NCBI GenBank assembly: GCA_002898675.1
Contig: BEHW01000062.1
Span: 1 to 12,912, forward strand
Origin: a bacterium HR20
Lineage (GTDB): Bacteria; Bacteroidota; Ignavibacteria; Kapaibacteriales; NICIL-2
Reading direction: 5' to 3'
DNA length: 12,912 bases
A program made the position numbers and the translations under genes. The notes under the pieces were generated by a model, which did no database searches, had not been told where the DNA came from, and worked only from the letters and a program-made list of their open reading frames with translations. Shown here piece after piece: positions 5,273-12,357 of the stretch. Each line of letters begins with the position of its first letter. The first letter of the stretch is position 1.

Positions 5273-5925
5273 CACGAGACTAAAAGCTTTGTGAGCTTCG
5301 AGATCAACTCGGGGATCTGCTGGCGTTCGAGCCGAACGCTGCTTTTTCCATCGGTTATCACAACGGCACCACCGGCTTCAGTTCTGCACTCGATCACTGC
5401 GTGCTGGGTGCCAGAAGGTTCGGTGGAACGAAGGATCTCCTGTTGATGAGCTAAGGCTGATTCATATCCTGCATCAACGCCTGTTGCACGCTCTGCTTCA
5501 CGGCGGGCGAGCGCATCGCAGCGTTCGTTGAGCGGATCACCGTTGTGGGAGCGAACCCACTCGATCCGAACGCTACGGCGTTCAAGCTCAGCCAGGAGCT
5601 GCTCCCAGAGGTCACTATTTTCCGCACGTTCGCGGCGGTTGCGCTTCCAGCCATGCGCCCGCCAGCGTTCTGCCCAGCCTTTTTCGATTGCATCGGCAAG
5701 GTGGCGTGAATCGGTGCGGAGGAGCACCCGCACTCCCTCCGGAAGCACTCGAAGCGCTTCGAGCGCTGCAATCAGCTCCATGCGATTGTTCGTCGTGCGC
5801 ACTGCATTGCCCGCAAGGATTCGCTCGCTACCGTCACGGCCACGGATAATTGCGGCCCACCCACCCGGACCAGGATTGCCAATACATGCACCGTCGGTGT
5901 ACACAAGGTAATCGTAGTCGCTCAT
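5272..5925 (-). CDS. rnhA: Ribonuclease HI with C-terminal extension
   Basis: The product has 217 residues. Residues 1-~145 are a complete type 1 RNase H domain, which cuts the RNA strand of RNA:DNA hybrids in the cytoplasm. All catalytic residues are visible: D11 (YTDGA), E50 (NNRMEL), D72 (TDSRH), H127 (SHNGD) and D137 (NERCD). The basic handle region (residues ~84-103, GWAERW...KRNRRER) is also present. E. coli RNase HI has 155 residues; here a ~20-residue linker and a ~47-residue domain follow. This extra part reads as strands (HAVIECRTE, GAVVITDG, SSVRLER) and a final helix (IPELISKLTKLL). A beta-beta-beta-alpha unit of this kind recalls PUR-alpha-like nucleic-acid-binding repeats, but that is a guess. 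The start ATG overlaps the upstream stop as ATGA, and its own stop overlaps the next start, so it sits inside a coupled operon. Confidence 0.93.
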   Translation of the reverse strand: MSDYDYLVYTDGACIGNPGPGGWAAIIRGRDGSERILAGNAVRTTNNRMELIAALEALRVLPEGVRVLLRTDSRHLADAIEKGWAERWRAHGWKRNRRERAENSDLWEQLLAELERRSVRIEWVRSHNGDPLNERCDALARREAERATGVDAGYESALAHQQEILRSTEPSGTQHAVIECRTEAGGAVVITDGKSSVRLERQQIPELISKLTKLLVS

Positions 5926-6413
5926 CGCGTAGCCTCAGCAAGGAATGATCGAATTTTCCCTACAACATGCCCGATGGCATCTGGCTGCGGCGGCCCTTCG
6001 TACCGATAGAAAACCCGGCGATCTCTCCCAACAGCAAGTACAGTCGGCACCCCCTCTTTGCAACGGAGGCGCTCAAAGAGCGTACCATCCCAATCAAGGA
6101 GCAGCGGTGCACTCGTTACTCGATCGCGAACCCGCGCCCGGACATACCACCGCAGGAAAAATGGAACGCCATCGAAGTTTGCACATCCCAGCACTTGTAC
6201 ATCGTTCCCGAGCTGGCGACCAAGCTCAGTACCCCACCGCAGCGCGTGCTCTGCCCCCTCACGGTCAGCGAGGATGAGTACGTAGGGTTTGCCTACAAGC
6301 TGGCTCGACTCCCAGCGTGTGCCCCACTGATCTTCGAGCGCAAACGTAACGATTTCCTCTCCGCGCCCGAAAGCAAGCACCCATGCGGTGCACAGCAGCA
6401 GGAGGTACTTCAT
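5922..6413 (-). CDS. Exported thioredoxin-fold protein lacking the CXXC site (YtfJ-like)
   Basis: The product has 163 residues. An N-terminal signal peptide (MKYLLLLCTAWVLAFG) places it in the periplasm; Cys8 is not in a proper lipobox. The rest follows a redoxin (AhpC/TSA/TlpA-like) fold: 'VTFALEDQWGTRW' strand pair, 'GKPYVLILADREG' where the active-site loop should be, 'VQVLGCANFDGVPFFLRWYVRARVRD', 'PLLLDWDG' and the GVPTV loop with the cis-proline (P123). Active thioredoxins carry CXXC right after the first long strand; here residues 49-55 are ADREGAE, so it cannot act as a thiol-disulfide enzyme by that route. Cys77 and Cys118 remain but are not in the usual places. The pattern resembles the E. 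coli YtfJ family, whose function is poorly known. The start overlaps the transaldolase stop by one base, and its stop overlaps rnhA by four. Confidence 0.8.
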   Translation of the reverse strand: MKYLLLLCTAWVLAFGRGEEIVTFALEDQWGTRWESSQLVGKPYVLILADREGAEHALRWGTELGRQLGNDVQVLGCANFDGVPFFLRWYVRARVRDRVTSAPLLLDWDGTLFERLRCKEGVPTVLAVGRDRRVFYRYEGPPQPDAIGHVVGKIRSFLAEATR

Positions 6414-7078
6414 CAGACTGTTACCGTCTGCACCTGGCGTTTTGCTGCATCGCGCAAGAAAGCCTCAAGTCCTGCATCCGTGAGTGGATGCTTGAGCGAT
6501 TGCATGAGCACCTTGTAGGGCACCGTTGCGATATGTGCACCCGCTTTTGCTGCTCGAACGATGTGCATCGGATGCCGCACCGATGCAGCAATGATCTGGG
6601 TTTCGATTCCCTGCACATCCCAGATCTCGGCGACATCCTCGAGAACACCGATTCCATCGTGTCCGGCGTCATCGAGCCGCCCGAGGAACACGCTCACGTA
6701 CGTTGCGCCCGCGTTCGCAGCAGCGAGCGCTTGCACAGGCGAGAACACAAGCGTGACGTTGGTTGGAATTTCTTGCTGGCTCAGTCGCGCAACAGCTGCC
6801 AATCCAGCAGGAATCATCGGGATTTTGATCGTTGCCTCCGGCAGCCAGGAGAGAATCTCCTCGGCTTCACGAATCATCCCGTCGGTGTCAGTCGAGACAA
6901 CCTCCACGGAAATATGGCCACCGACGATTTGGTGGATCTCCGCGATGATCTTCTCGACCGGCGTTGTCGGGTCTTCTTTTGCGAGCAAACTCGGATTTGT
7001 CGTCACACCAGCGATAATCCCAAGCCCAGCGACAGTGCGGATCTCATCGCGGTTGGCAGAGTCAATGAACAGTTGCAT
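6413..7078 (-). CDS. tal: Transaldolase, small (TalC/FSA-like) subfamily
   Basis: The product has 221 residues, the usual size of the small transaldolase/FSA subfamily. It transfers a dihydroxyacetone unit between sugar phosphates in the non-oxidative pentose phosphate pathway, in the cytoplasm. The start ATG 7078 gives MQLFIDSANRDEI, the canonical family N-terminus; the open frame to 7285 is unsupported. Key residues are D6 (FIDSAN), T26-T27-N28-P29 (GVTTNPSLL), the Schiff-base lysine K85 (ATIKIPM) and the GRLDDAGHDG loop. Position 59 is Glu and position 131 is Phe. In E. coli fructose-6-phosphate aldolase these are Gln59 and Tyr131, and the corresponding Tyr/Phe swap (TalB F178Y) is known to shift activity between the two reactions. 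Glu plus Phe therefore argues for transaldolase rather than aldolase. It lies 38 bp after the IgGFc-type gene and overlaps the next start by one base. Confidence 0.94.
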   Translation of the reverse strand: MQLFIDSANRDEIRTVAGLGIIAGVTTNPSLLAKEDPTTPVEKIIAEIHQIVGGHISVEVVSTDTDGMIREAEEILSWLPEATIKIPMIPAGLAAVARLSQQEIPTNVTLVFSPVQALAAANAGATYVSVFLGRLDDAGHDGIGVLEDVAEIWDVQGIETQIIAASVRHPMHIVRAAKAGAHIATVPYKVLMQSLKHPLTDAGLEAFLRDAAKRQVQTVTV

Positions 7079-7116
7079 GGCAGGCTGATGGTGATTGTTT
7101 TGGACTTGACGCAAAA

Positions 7117-10110
7117 TTACTGCCCTGTCCAGAGCACTGGCACCTGTAGCATCGCTGTGCTGCTTGTTCCAATGAGCCAGTACGCACCCGGTGGGAGGCG
7201 TTCCATATCCCACCGCGCGCGTGTGCCTGTGATTCGAGTTTGCCAGAGCAATTGTCCTCTGGTTGCATAGAGTGCAAGCTGCCAATCGCCGCTCGATGGT
7301 AAGAGCAGTTCAAAACTGCCGCCATCGCGGATCAGCGTCGGAGCATTACCGGCAGGGGGCGTAGCGACAACGACGCCACATGAGCTTTCAGCGCTATAGC
7401 TTGGCTCGGTGATTGTAATTTCCACAGGCATCCGGCGTACAAAGCAGCCGACCAAAAGCTCGAGCGTATCTCGGTAGATGTTCTCTGCACCAGCGCGGTA
7501 TGGTGGCAACAATGCACACACCGGCACACGCACCCGCTGCCCTGGCGCGATAACAAGCGGCACATACAACGGTGGCGGTGCGAATTCGATACCACGAATG
7601 ACAAGCCTATCGAATCGCTTCGGATAGCTGCCGTAGTTGTACAGCTCGATTGTGTCGCAGAGGAAACTATTGCTTGCTGCACGAAACGTTTGAATGGGGG
7701 CAAGCGAATCTCGGTTGGTGATCATCACTGTGTGCCCTTCGAATGCGCCGCTGATCGTGTTGCTATTTCCAGAGGAATCAATGACACGGATGCGGTACCA
7801 ACTATCAAGGCGCCAATCCCGTTGGGACACGCGGAGCATTTGCTGCTCAGCGAGCCAATAGCCACCATCGCCGCTTCCGAGAAGTTCTATGGTGACGTTA
7901 GCTGAATCGAGCACTTCGATTGCTGCAATCCCGCTCTCCGTCGTGCCCGTTTCCATGATAGTCAGAGTATGCGCCGGCGGGCATGGTTGCTCAGCGCGGA
8001 GCACCCGCGGCGCGATAGTATCCACGACGAACTCGATCGTGAAGATTGCCGCAGCGTAGCGTCCACACGGAGTTTCAAGCCAAAGGGTATCGGTGATGGT
8101 CACTGTTCGATCAGCGCGGTAGCAAACCTGCAGCTGGAGCGTATCTCGCCTTCCGACGACCGCTGGCAGAGATGCATTGCTGATGCTTCCCCTGACGCTC
8201 TCTGCGCGGAGGACAGTCTGTGGGGAATTTCCTACGTTGACGTACTGCAGCGGGAAGCACCAGGTCCGTTTGGTCGCGGTTCGGTACGTGTAGCGCAGCG
8301 GCAACCGCTCCACCGTTGCGCTTGCGCTTATGCCGCGCAACGTCATTCCGGGGAGCTCAAATCGCTTGACAGTAACAAACTGCTCTGCATCTTCAGCAAA
8401 GATTGTCACAACGCCGTCCTCGTAGGGATCGCGCAGGCTCACGTACACGATGACGGAGTCTTCCGGGAGCAGTGTCTTGCGTTCGATTCGCCACTCTACG
8501 TTCCTAGACGAATCCTCGAGGACACGCACCACATCAACGCGGCTGTCCATCGGGAGCGTGTCGTACACAGCGATGCGGTATGGAGGACATTGCGTGGTCG
8601 AGAAAATCTGGGGTGGATCGAAATCGAACCGCCGGTATGCCATACCACCAACGTAGCCGTAGGAATCCGCAAAACCGTACCCATACACGTAGATACCAAT
8701 CGGTGCGTTCGCACGAATTGAATGCACCCCTGCATCGAGCCGATACCACGCGTAAACGTAGTTGCTTTTGGGAATGGGTCGAAAGAGATTCTGCGGGACA
8801 GTCTGGCCGTCCACTTGGACGGTCGCTTTTGCTGAGTCGGGTGCAACAATGGTCACGTAGTGGTACTTGTACACCTCCCGCGGAACTGAATAGAGCGACG
8901 TAATCGCTGAATCCTCGTAAATCCGCGGGCAGATGAAGCGATAGGTGCTCAAGAACTGCTCGGTCGGCGGCACAACCATCATGAACGGATCGCCAAGGTA
9001 GTAGGTCTCGTAGCCCCGGCTGGCAGGAGTTGAGGTACGCCGGAATTGCGCGACAAGGATTGGACGGTTGGCGTTCAATGTTGCAGCTTGATCGAGGTCG
9101 CCTTCGTAGTACTGCCCTGCGTTGAGCACAACGAGAGGAACGCTATCGCGATAGACGACTGTGCTATCGCGCGCTGCAAGGATGCGAAAGCGGTCTTTTG
9201 ATCGCTTGAGATCACCGGGTGGGTCGGGGTACGGCACAAGGAACATCGAACGCCCCCACGTGTTGACTGAAGGCATCTGCTCGATCAGGCAATCGCGCGA
9301 GGAGATGTACCCTCCACCTTCCCGATCGCGATCGGCAAGGGGAAGGCGCACACGTTGATGCCCGCCGAAGACTGCAATCGGGCGATTTGAGCGCACACGC
9401 GCTCCCGTCAGGTCGTAGGAGTCACTCGTGTTCTGGCTTTGGATAAGGTACACTTCCCCACGCTGGAGCATGATTTGGTTGACCGGCCCATCAATGGTCG
9501 GTGCTGGCAGGCGCGCAATCTCCACCAGCGTCGAATCTTCCGTGGCGACAACCGCAAACTGCGATGGCGTCGATGAATAGTCGCCACCAAATCCCGAGCT
9601 GTAAAGGTCTGCGTTATAGCTCATGATGAAATAATCCTTCCCAAGTGCATCAGTTGGCAGGACAAGGAAGGCATCGCTGGTTTTGTCTGCGTGCGACATT
9701 GCATAGACGGTGACGTCTTCATCGCTTGTCAGGTGGAAGGAATACGGCACTGGCCGCTGGGTGTGGCGCTGTTGCCGTGCAACGATGTAGCCCCCACCAT
9801 TGACCCCGATGAGCTCGACACCCCAGAAGCTCATCCCGATAATGAGCATCTGCTGCGGGTCGGTGATTCGACGAACAATCCGTTGTGACGGGCGGCCATC
9901 ATACGGCGTGAACTCCAACGTTACCGTTGTGGACTTCTCGGCAGCGATAAAGACAAAGACAGAATCGCGCTGTTGCGCGGAAGCATTTGTGACTCCACCG
10001 TTGTGATAGTTCGGCATAAAGCAGAACCAAAAATCTTTGCCTTTGCTATCGGGCAACTCTTGGGCACTGGCCGCCAGCGCGATGCAGAGCAACGCAAGCA
10101 CAGGTTTCAT
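7117..10110 (-). CDS. IgGFc-binding-domain surface protein with T9SS sorting domain
   Basis: The product has 997 residues. ATG 10110 has GGAGG five bases upstream and opens with a signal peptide (MKPVLALLCIALAASAQ). Residues ~20-480 match the style of the IgGFc-binding N-terminal region: 'SKGKDFWFCFMPNY' at the start, strands such as 'VFIAAEKSTTVTLEF', 'ITDPQQMLIIGM', 'IAVFGGHQRVRLP', 'GRSMFLVPYPDP', and 'YYLGDPFMMVVPPTEQF' with 'YGYGFADSYGYVGGMAYRR' near its end. This domain occurs in many secreted bacterial adhesin-like proteins. Residues ~505-920 are cysteine-containing beta-sandwich modules, each opening with a CPP or PCPP motif (~506 and ~700). Residues ~920-997 form a degenerate T9SS C-terminal domain ('GDWQLALYATRGQLLWQT', 'LPPGAYWLIG'). 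It is the first gene of the five-gene unit and has its own promoter candidate. The ligand is unknown; the family name does not imply antibody binding here. Confidence 0.9.
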   Translation of the reverse strand: MKPVLALLCIALAASAQELPDSKGKDFWFCFMPNYHNGGVTNASAQQRDSVFVFIAAEKSTTVTLEFTPYDGRPSQRIVRRITDPQQMLIIGMSFWGVELIGVNGGGYIVARQQRHTQRPVPYSFHLTSDEDVTVYAMSHADKTSDAFLVLPTDALGKDYFIMSYNADLYSSGFGGDYSSTPSQFAVVATEDSTLVEIARLPAPTIDGPVNQIMLQRGEVYLIQSQNTSDSYDLTGARVRSNRPIAVFGGHQRVRLPLADRDREGGGYISSRDCLIEQMPSVNTWGRSMFLVPYPDPPGDLKRSKDRFRILAARDSTVVYRDSVPLVVLNAGQYYEGDLDQAATLNANRPILVAQFRRTSTPASRGYETYYLGDPFMMVVPPTEQFLSTYRFICPRIYEDSAITSLYSVPREVYKYHYVTIVAPDSAKATVQVDGQTVPQNLFRPIPKSNYVYAWYRLDAGVHSIRANAPIGIYVYGYGFADSYGYVGGMAYRRFDFDPPQIFSTTQCPPYRIAVYDTLPMDSRVDVVRVLEDSSRNVEWRIERKTLLPEDSVIVYVSLRDPYEDGVVTIFAEDAEQFVTVKRFELPGMTLRGISASATVERLPLRYTYRTATKRTWCFPLQYVNVGNSPQTVLRAESVRGSISNASLPAVVGRRDTLQLQVCYRADRTVTITDTLWLETPCGRYAAAIFTIEFVVDTIAPRVLRAEQPCPPAHTLTIMETGTTESGIAAIEVLDSANVTIELLGSGDGGYWLAEQQMLRVSQRDWRLDSWYRIRVIDSSGNSNTISGAFEGHTVMITNRDSLAPIQTFRAASNSFLCDTIELYNYGSYPKRFDRLVIRGIEFAPPPLYVPLVIAPGQRVRVPVCALLPPYRAGAENIYRDTLELLVGCFVRRMPVEITITEPSYSAESSCGVVVATPPAGNAPTLIRDGGSFELLLPSSGDWQLALYATRGQLLWQTRITGTRARWDMERLPPGAYWLIGTSSTAMLQVPVLWTGQ

Positions 10111-10128
10111 CGCTGCCTCCGTGCGGAG

Positions 10129-10146
10129 TTTGAACGTTCAAAACTA
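10129..10146 (-). promoter_or_regulatory. TAnnTTTG promoter element with overlapping 14-bp palindrome
   Basis: On the minus strand TAGTTTTG (complement of 10139-10146) exactly fits the Bacteroidota -7 consensus TAnnTTTG. A TTGC about 22 bases upstream is a weak -33 candidate. Overlapping it is a perfect 14-bp palindrome TTTGAACGTTCAAA (10129-10142), which would cover the expected transcription start. Palindromes at this position often are operators, but no regulator is suggested by the neighbourhood. The implied leader is about 20 nt and contains the GGAGG site. Confidence 0.5.
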
Positions 10147-10189
10147 GCATGCTTAGTAACACAACTTCGCAACGCAGCGTTTCACTCTT

Positions 10190-10227
10190 TCCAAAAATCA
10201 ACAGGACATCCGCAAACGGATGCCCTG
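10190..10227 (-). terminator. Intrinsic terminator of the receptor/beta-helix operon
   Basis: On the minus strand the arms CAGGgCATCCG and CGGATGtCCTG (within 10202-10227) pair over 11 positions with one mismatch around a four-base TTTG loop. They are followed by TTGATTTTTGG (down to about 10190). It sits about 80 bp after the beta-helix gene stop at 10306. A second, smaller stem (TCTCCC at 10243-10248 with GGGAGA at 10255-10260) lies between them. Confidence 0.75.
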
Positions 10228-10305
10228 CTGCGTGTGTGTGGTTCTCCCGCTCGGGGGAGAGCAAGAGAGCGTCGGAACGCCTATCGCCCTACCGACGGAG
10301 AGCGA

Positions 10306-12330
10306 TTAGCGCACGATGACGACAGGCGCAACGATGCTTCCATTGCGCTGGGTCACAAGCCGAGCAAAGTAGCTTCCGCTCGAAAGCCACTCGGCACGGA
10401 GCGGAACTTCGTAAATGCTTGCATGCTGCGCGTAGCCATTGAGGTAGCGCACGACTTCGCGGCCTTGCGCATCAACGATGCTCAGCGTGACCTGATCATC
10501 GGTCGGGAGCGTGTAGCGAAGCACACCAACGTCTGCAACGGGATTCGGCAACACCTCGAGAGCAAGACCGAAGTCGGACTTGTCATCACCAACCGAGAGC
10601 GTGTAGTCTGCATTGATGGGGTCATATTCTGCCCATGGCAAATCCCAGCGCTCGACTGGATACGGTGCAAACGCACCACGGTACGAAACTGGCGTAAACC
10701 AGCTCAGATCCACCAGCGGGGTGCTCTGGTACGATGTGCTTTGTGAAGCTACGGGCGAATTCGCCATCGGCTGTGGGTTGAAGTCCAAGTTCATCGCAAA
10801 GGGATTCATCAGCATCGCCAGTGCAGGCGAGCTTTTATCGAGGATGTTCCCAAACTGTGGTTGTTCGATCCATGCGGTTGTCATGCCTTGCGGCGGAGTA
10901 CCACCAGCGAAGTTGAGCCACGTTCCCTTGATGCCATAGAACGAATTGTTGCGAATCAGGAACGAATCGGCTGCCGCTGCTGCCATCGTGTTCGAGCCTG
11001 CGATTTCAACCCCGCGCGGCCAACCAAGGAAAACGCTGTTGATGATGCTCAAACGCGAGTTACGGCGAATCTGCGCTGCTGCACCAAAGCGCGAGTTGTA
11101 CGTATTGGGCGTAGTGCCTGTCCCAGGCGACCACGACGTATCCTGCAGTGGACCGATGAGCGTCATGTTGCTGAATACCCCCGTCGTGTACGGCGTGTTG
11201 AACGAACCGTTAGCGTCGTTGTCGGACTCGAACGCTTGCGAAATCGATTGGTCGGCGCGATGCCGAAATCGCTGTCCAACACCGAACTGCACGCGCCCAC
11301 TCCAGCCGTTATCGGTATCGAAGTCGTCGTCAATGCAACCTGTCGTGATCAAGTAACGCCCGTTGACGCAGCCTCCGAACCATTCGATAGCATCGTCGTT
11401 GGCATAGCTGACGTGGATGTACTCGATCACCGTTCGCCGTCCAACGCCGCCAAGTGTCAGACCGTTGAGCTCACTGTTGGGCGCAGCTGCAATTCCAGCG
11501 AACTCGATCCGCACGTAACGGAGGACACCGCTGGAATCATTGTCGTCGTTGCCGCCAAACCACCCGCGCACTTGATTTGCATCGGCAATCCCCCCTTCGA
11601 GTGCTGCTTGGCCTCCGGGGTGATTTGTCCGCGCACGTCCGCACAAGAGCAGTCCGCCCCAATCGCCCGGCGCACGCTGCCCTGGAGGGGCCGATGAGGT
11701 CATGATAATCGGACGCTGCCGTGTCCCTTGAGCGATGATTTTCCCTCCGCGATTGACGCAGAGCGCAGAATTCTGCCCCACTGTGTCACCAATGATCACC
11801 GTTCCCGGCTCGATGACGAGCACTCCACCCTCATCAACGAAGACATACCCATCGAGCCCATAGAGCTTTTTGTTGCTCAGCTGGACGCGCGTTGTGATTG
11901 GCGTTCGGAGTACCGAATCGGGTCGTATCGACTGCGGTTGCACGATTGTAAACGGCTGCTGATTGCGGCTGGTTACTGTTTCATCGAGCGTACCATCAGG
12001 CTTGACAAGCACCATCCGCACGTAGCCATTTGTCGTCGGGATTGCTGGAACACGGAAACCACCAGTAAAGCGTCCGCGCCGACTTGCGGAGTCCTTGACC
12101 GCTGTCGCACCCTGGAGATCAGTCCACGGACCAGTCGGGCTGGTCGCAAATTGGAACCGCCACGTCGGATAGATTCCCGGATAGCCCGTCGTGTCCCAGA
12201 CGAGGTCCTCCGAGATGCCCGGGCGAAAGACTTCGCCGCCGGCAGGTTTGAGCAACCGAACGGTGATCTGCTGTGCTGTTGCATCCGCAAGCACGAGCAC
12301 ACCGAGAAGAAGGAACAACGAACGTTGCAT
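10306..12330 (-). CDS. Secreted parallel beta-helix protein with T9SS sorting domain
   Basis: The product has 674 residues and starts with a signal peptide (MQRSLFLLLGVLVLADATAQ). Residues ~25-130 form an Ig/FN3-like module ('KPAGGEVFRPGISEDLVWDT', 'WRFQFATSPTGPWTDL'). From ~160 the chain reads 'GVLVIEPGTVIIGDTVG', 'GGKIIAQGTRQRPIIMTSS', 'GDWGGLLLCG', 'VLRYVRIEFAGI' and 'IEYIHVSYANDDAIEWFGG', the ladder of a right-handed parallel beta-helix. Acidic runs such as GGNDDNDSSG and CIDDDFDTDNG could bind calcium. Residues ~590-674 are a T9SS type A sorting domain ('LEVLPNPVADVGVLRYTLP', 'VTLSIVDAQGREVV', 'LSSGSYFARL'). Proteins of this beta-helix type commonly neighbour TonB-dependent receptors in Bacteroidota relatives, and here the receptor gene ends only 27 bp upstream. 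A joint role in surface capture or uptake is inferred; the substrate is not evident. Confidence 0.9.
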   Translation of the reverse strand: MQRSLFLLLGVLVLADATAQQITVRLLKPAGGEVFRPGISEDLVWDTTGYPGIYPTWRFQFATSPTGPWTDLQGATAVKDSASRRGRFTGGFRVPAIPTTNGYVRMVLVKPDGTLDETVTSRNQQPFTIVQPQSIRPDSVLRTPITTRVQLSNKKLYGLDGYVFVDEGGVLVIEPGTVIIGDTVGQNSALCVNRGGKIIAQGTRQRPIIMTSSAPPGQRAPGDWGGLLLCGRARTNHPGGQAALEGGIADANQVRGWFGGNDDNDSSGVLRYVRIEFAGIAAAPNSELNGLTLGGVGRRTVIEYIHVSYANDDAIEWFGGCVNGRYLITTGCIDDDFDTDNGWSGRVQFGVGQRFRHRADQSISQAFESDNDANGSFNTPYTTGVFSNMTLIGPLQDTSWSPGTGTTPNTYNSRFGAAAQIRRNSRLSIINSVFLGWPRGVEIAGSNTMAAAAADSFLIRNNSFYGIKGTWLNFAGGTPPQGMTTAWIEQPQFGNILDKSSPALAMLMNPFAMNLDFNPQPMANSPVASQSTSYQSTPLVDLSWFTPVSYRGAFAPYPVERWDLPWAEYDPINADYTLSVGDDKSDFGLALEVLPNPVADVGVLRYTLPTDDQVTLSIVDAQGREVVRYLNGYAQHASIYEVPLRAEWLSSGSYFARLVTQRNGSIVAPVVIVR

Positions 12331-12357
12331 GGAGCAAGCACCACAAGTTGTGAAACA

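Noticed and set aside
7079..7285. N-terminal extension of the transaldolase
   Set aside because: The canonical family N-terminus starts at 7078 and the extension would overlap the end of the IgGFc-type gene.
10861..11697. Long plus-strand frames opposite the beta-helix and IgGFc-type genes (also 7969-8721, 6383-7270 and 9973-10746)
   Set aside because: They are antisense shadows: Arg/Cys/His-rich, no domains, and opposite genes with strong family evidence.
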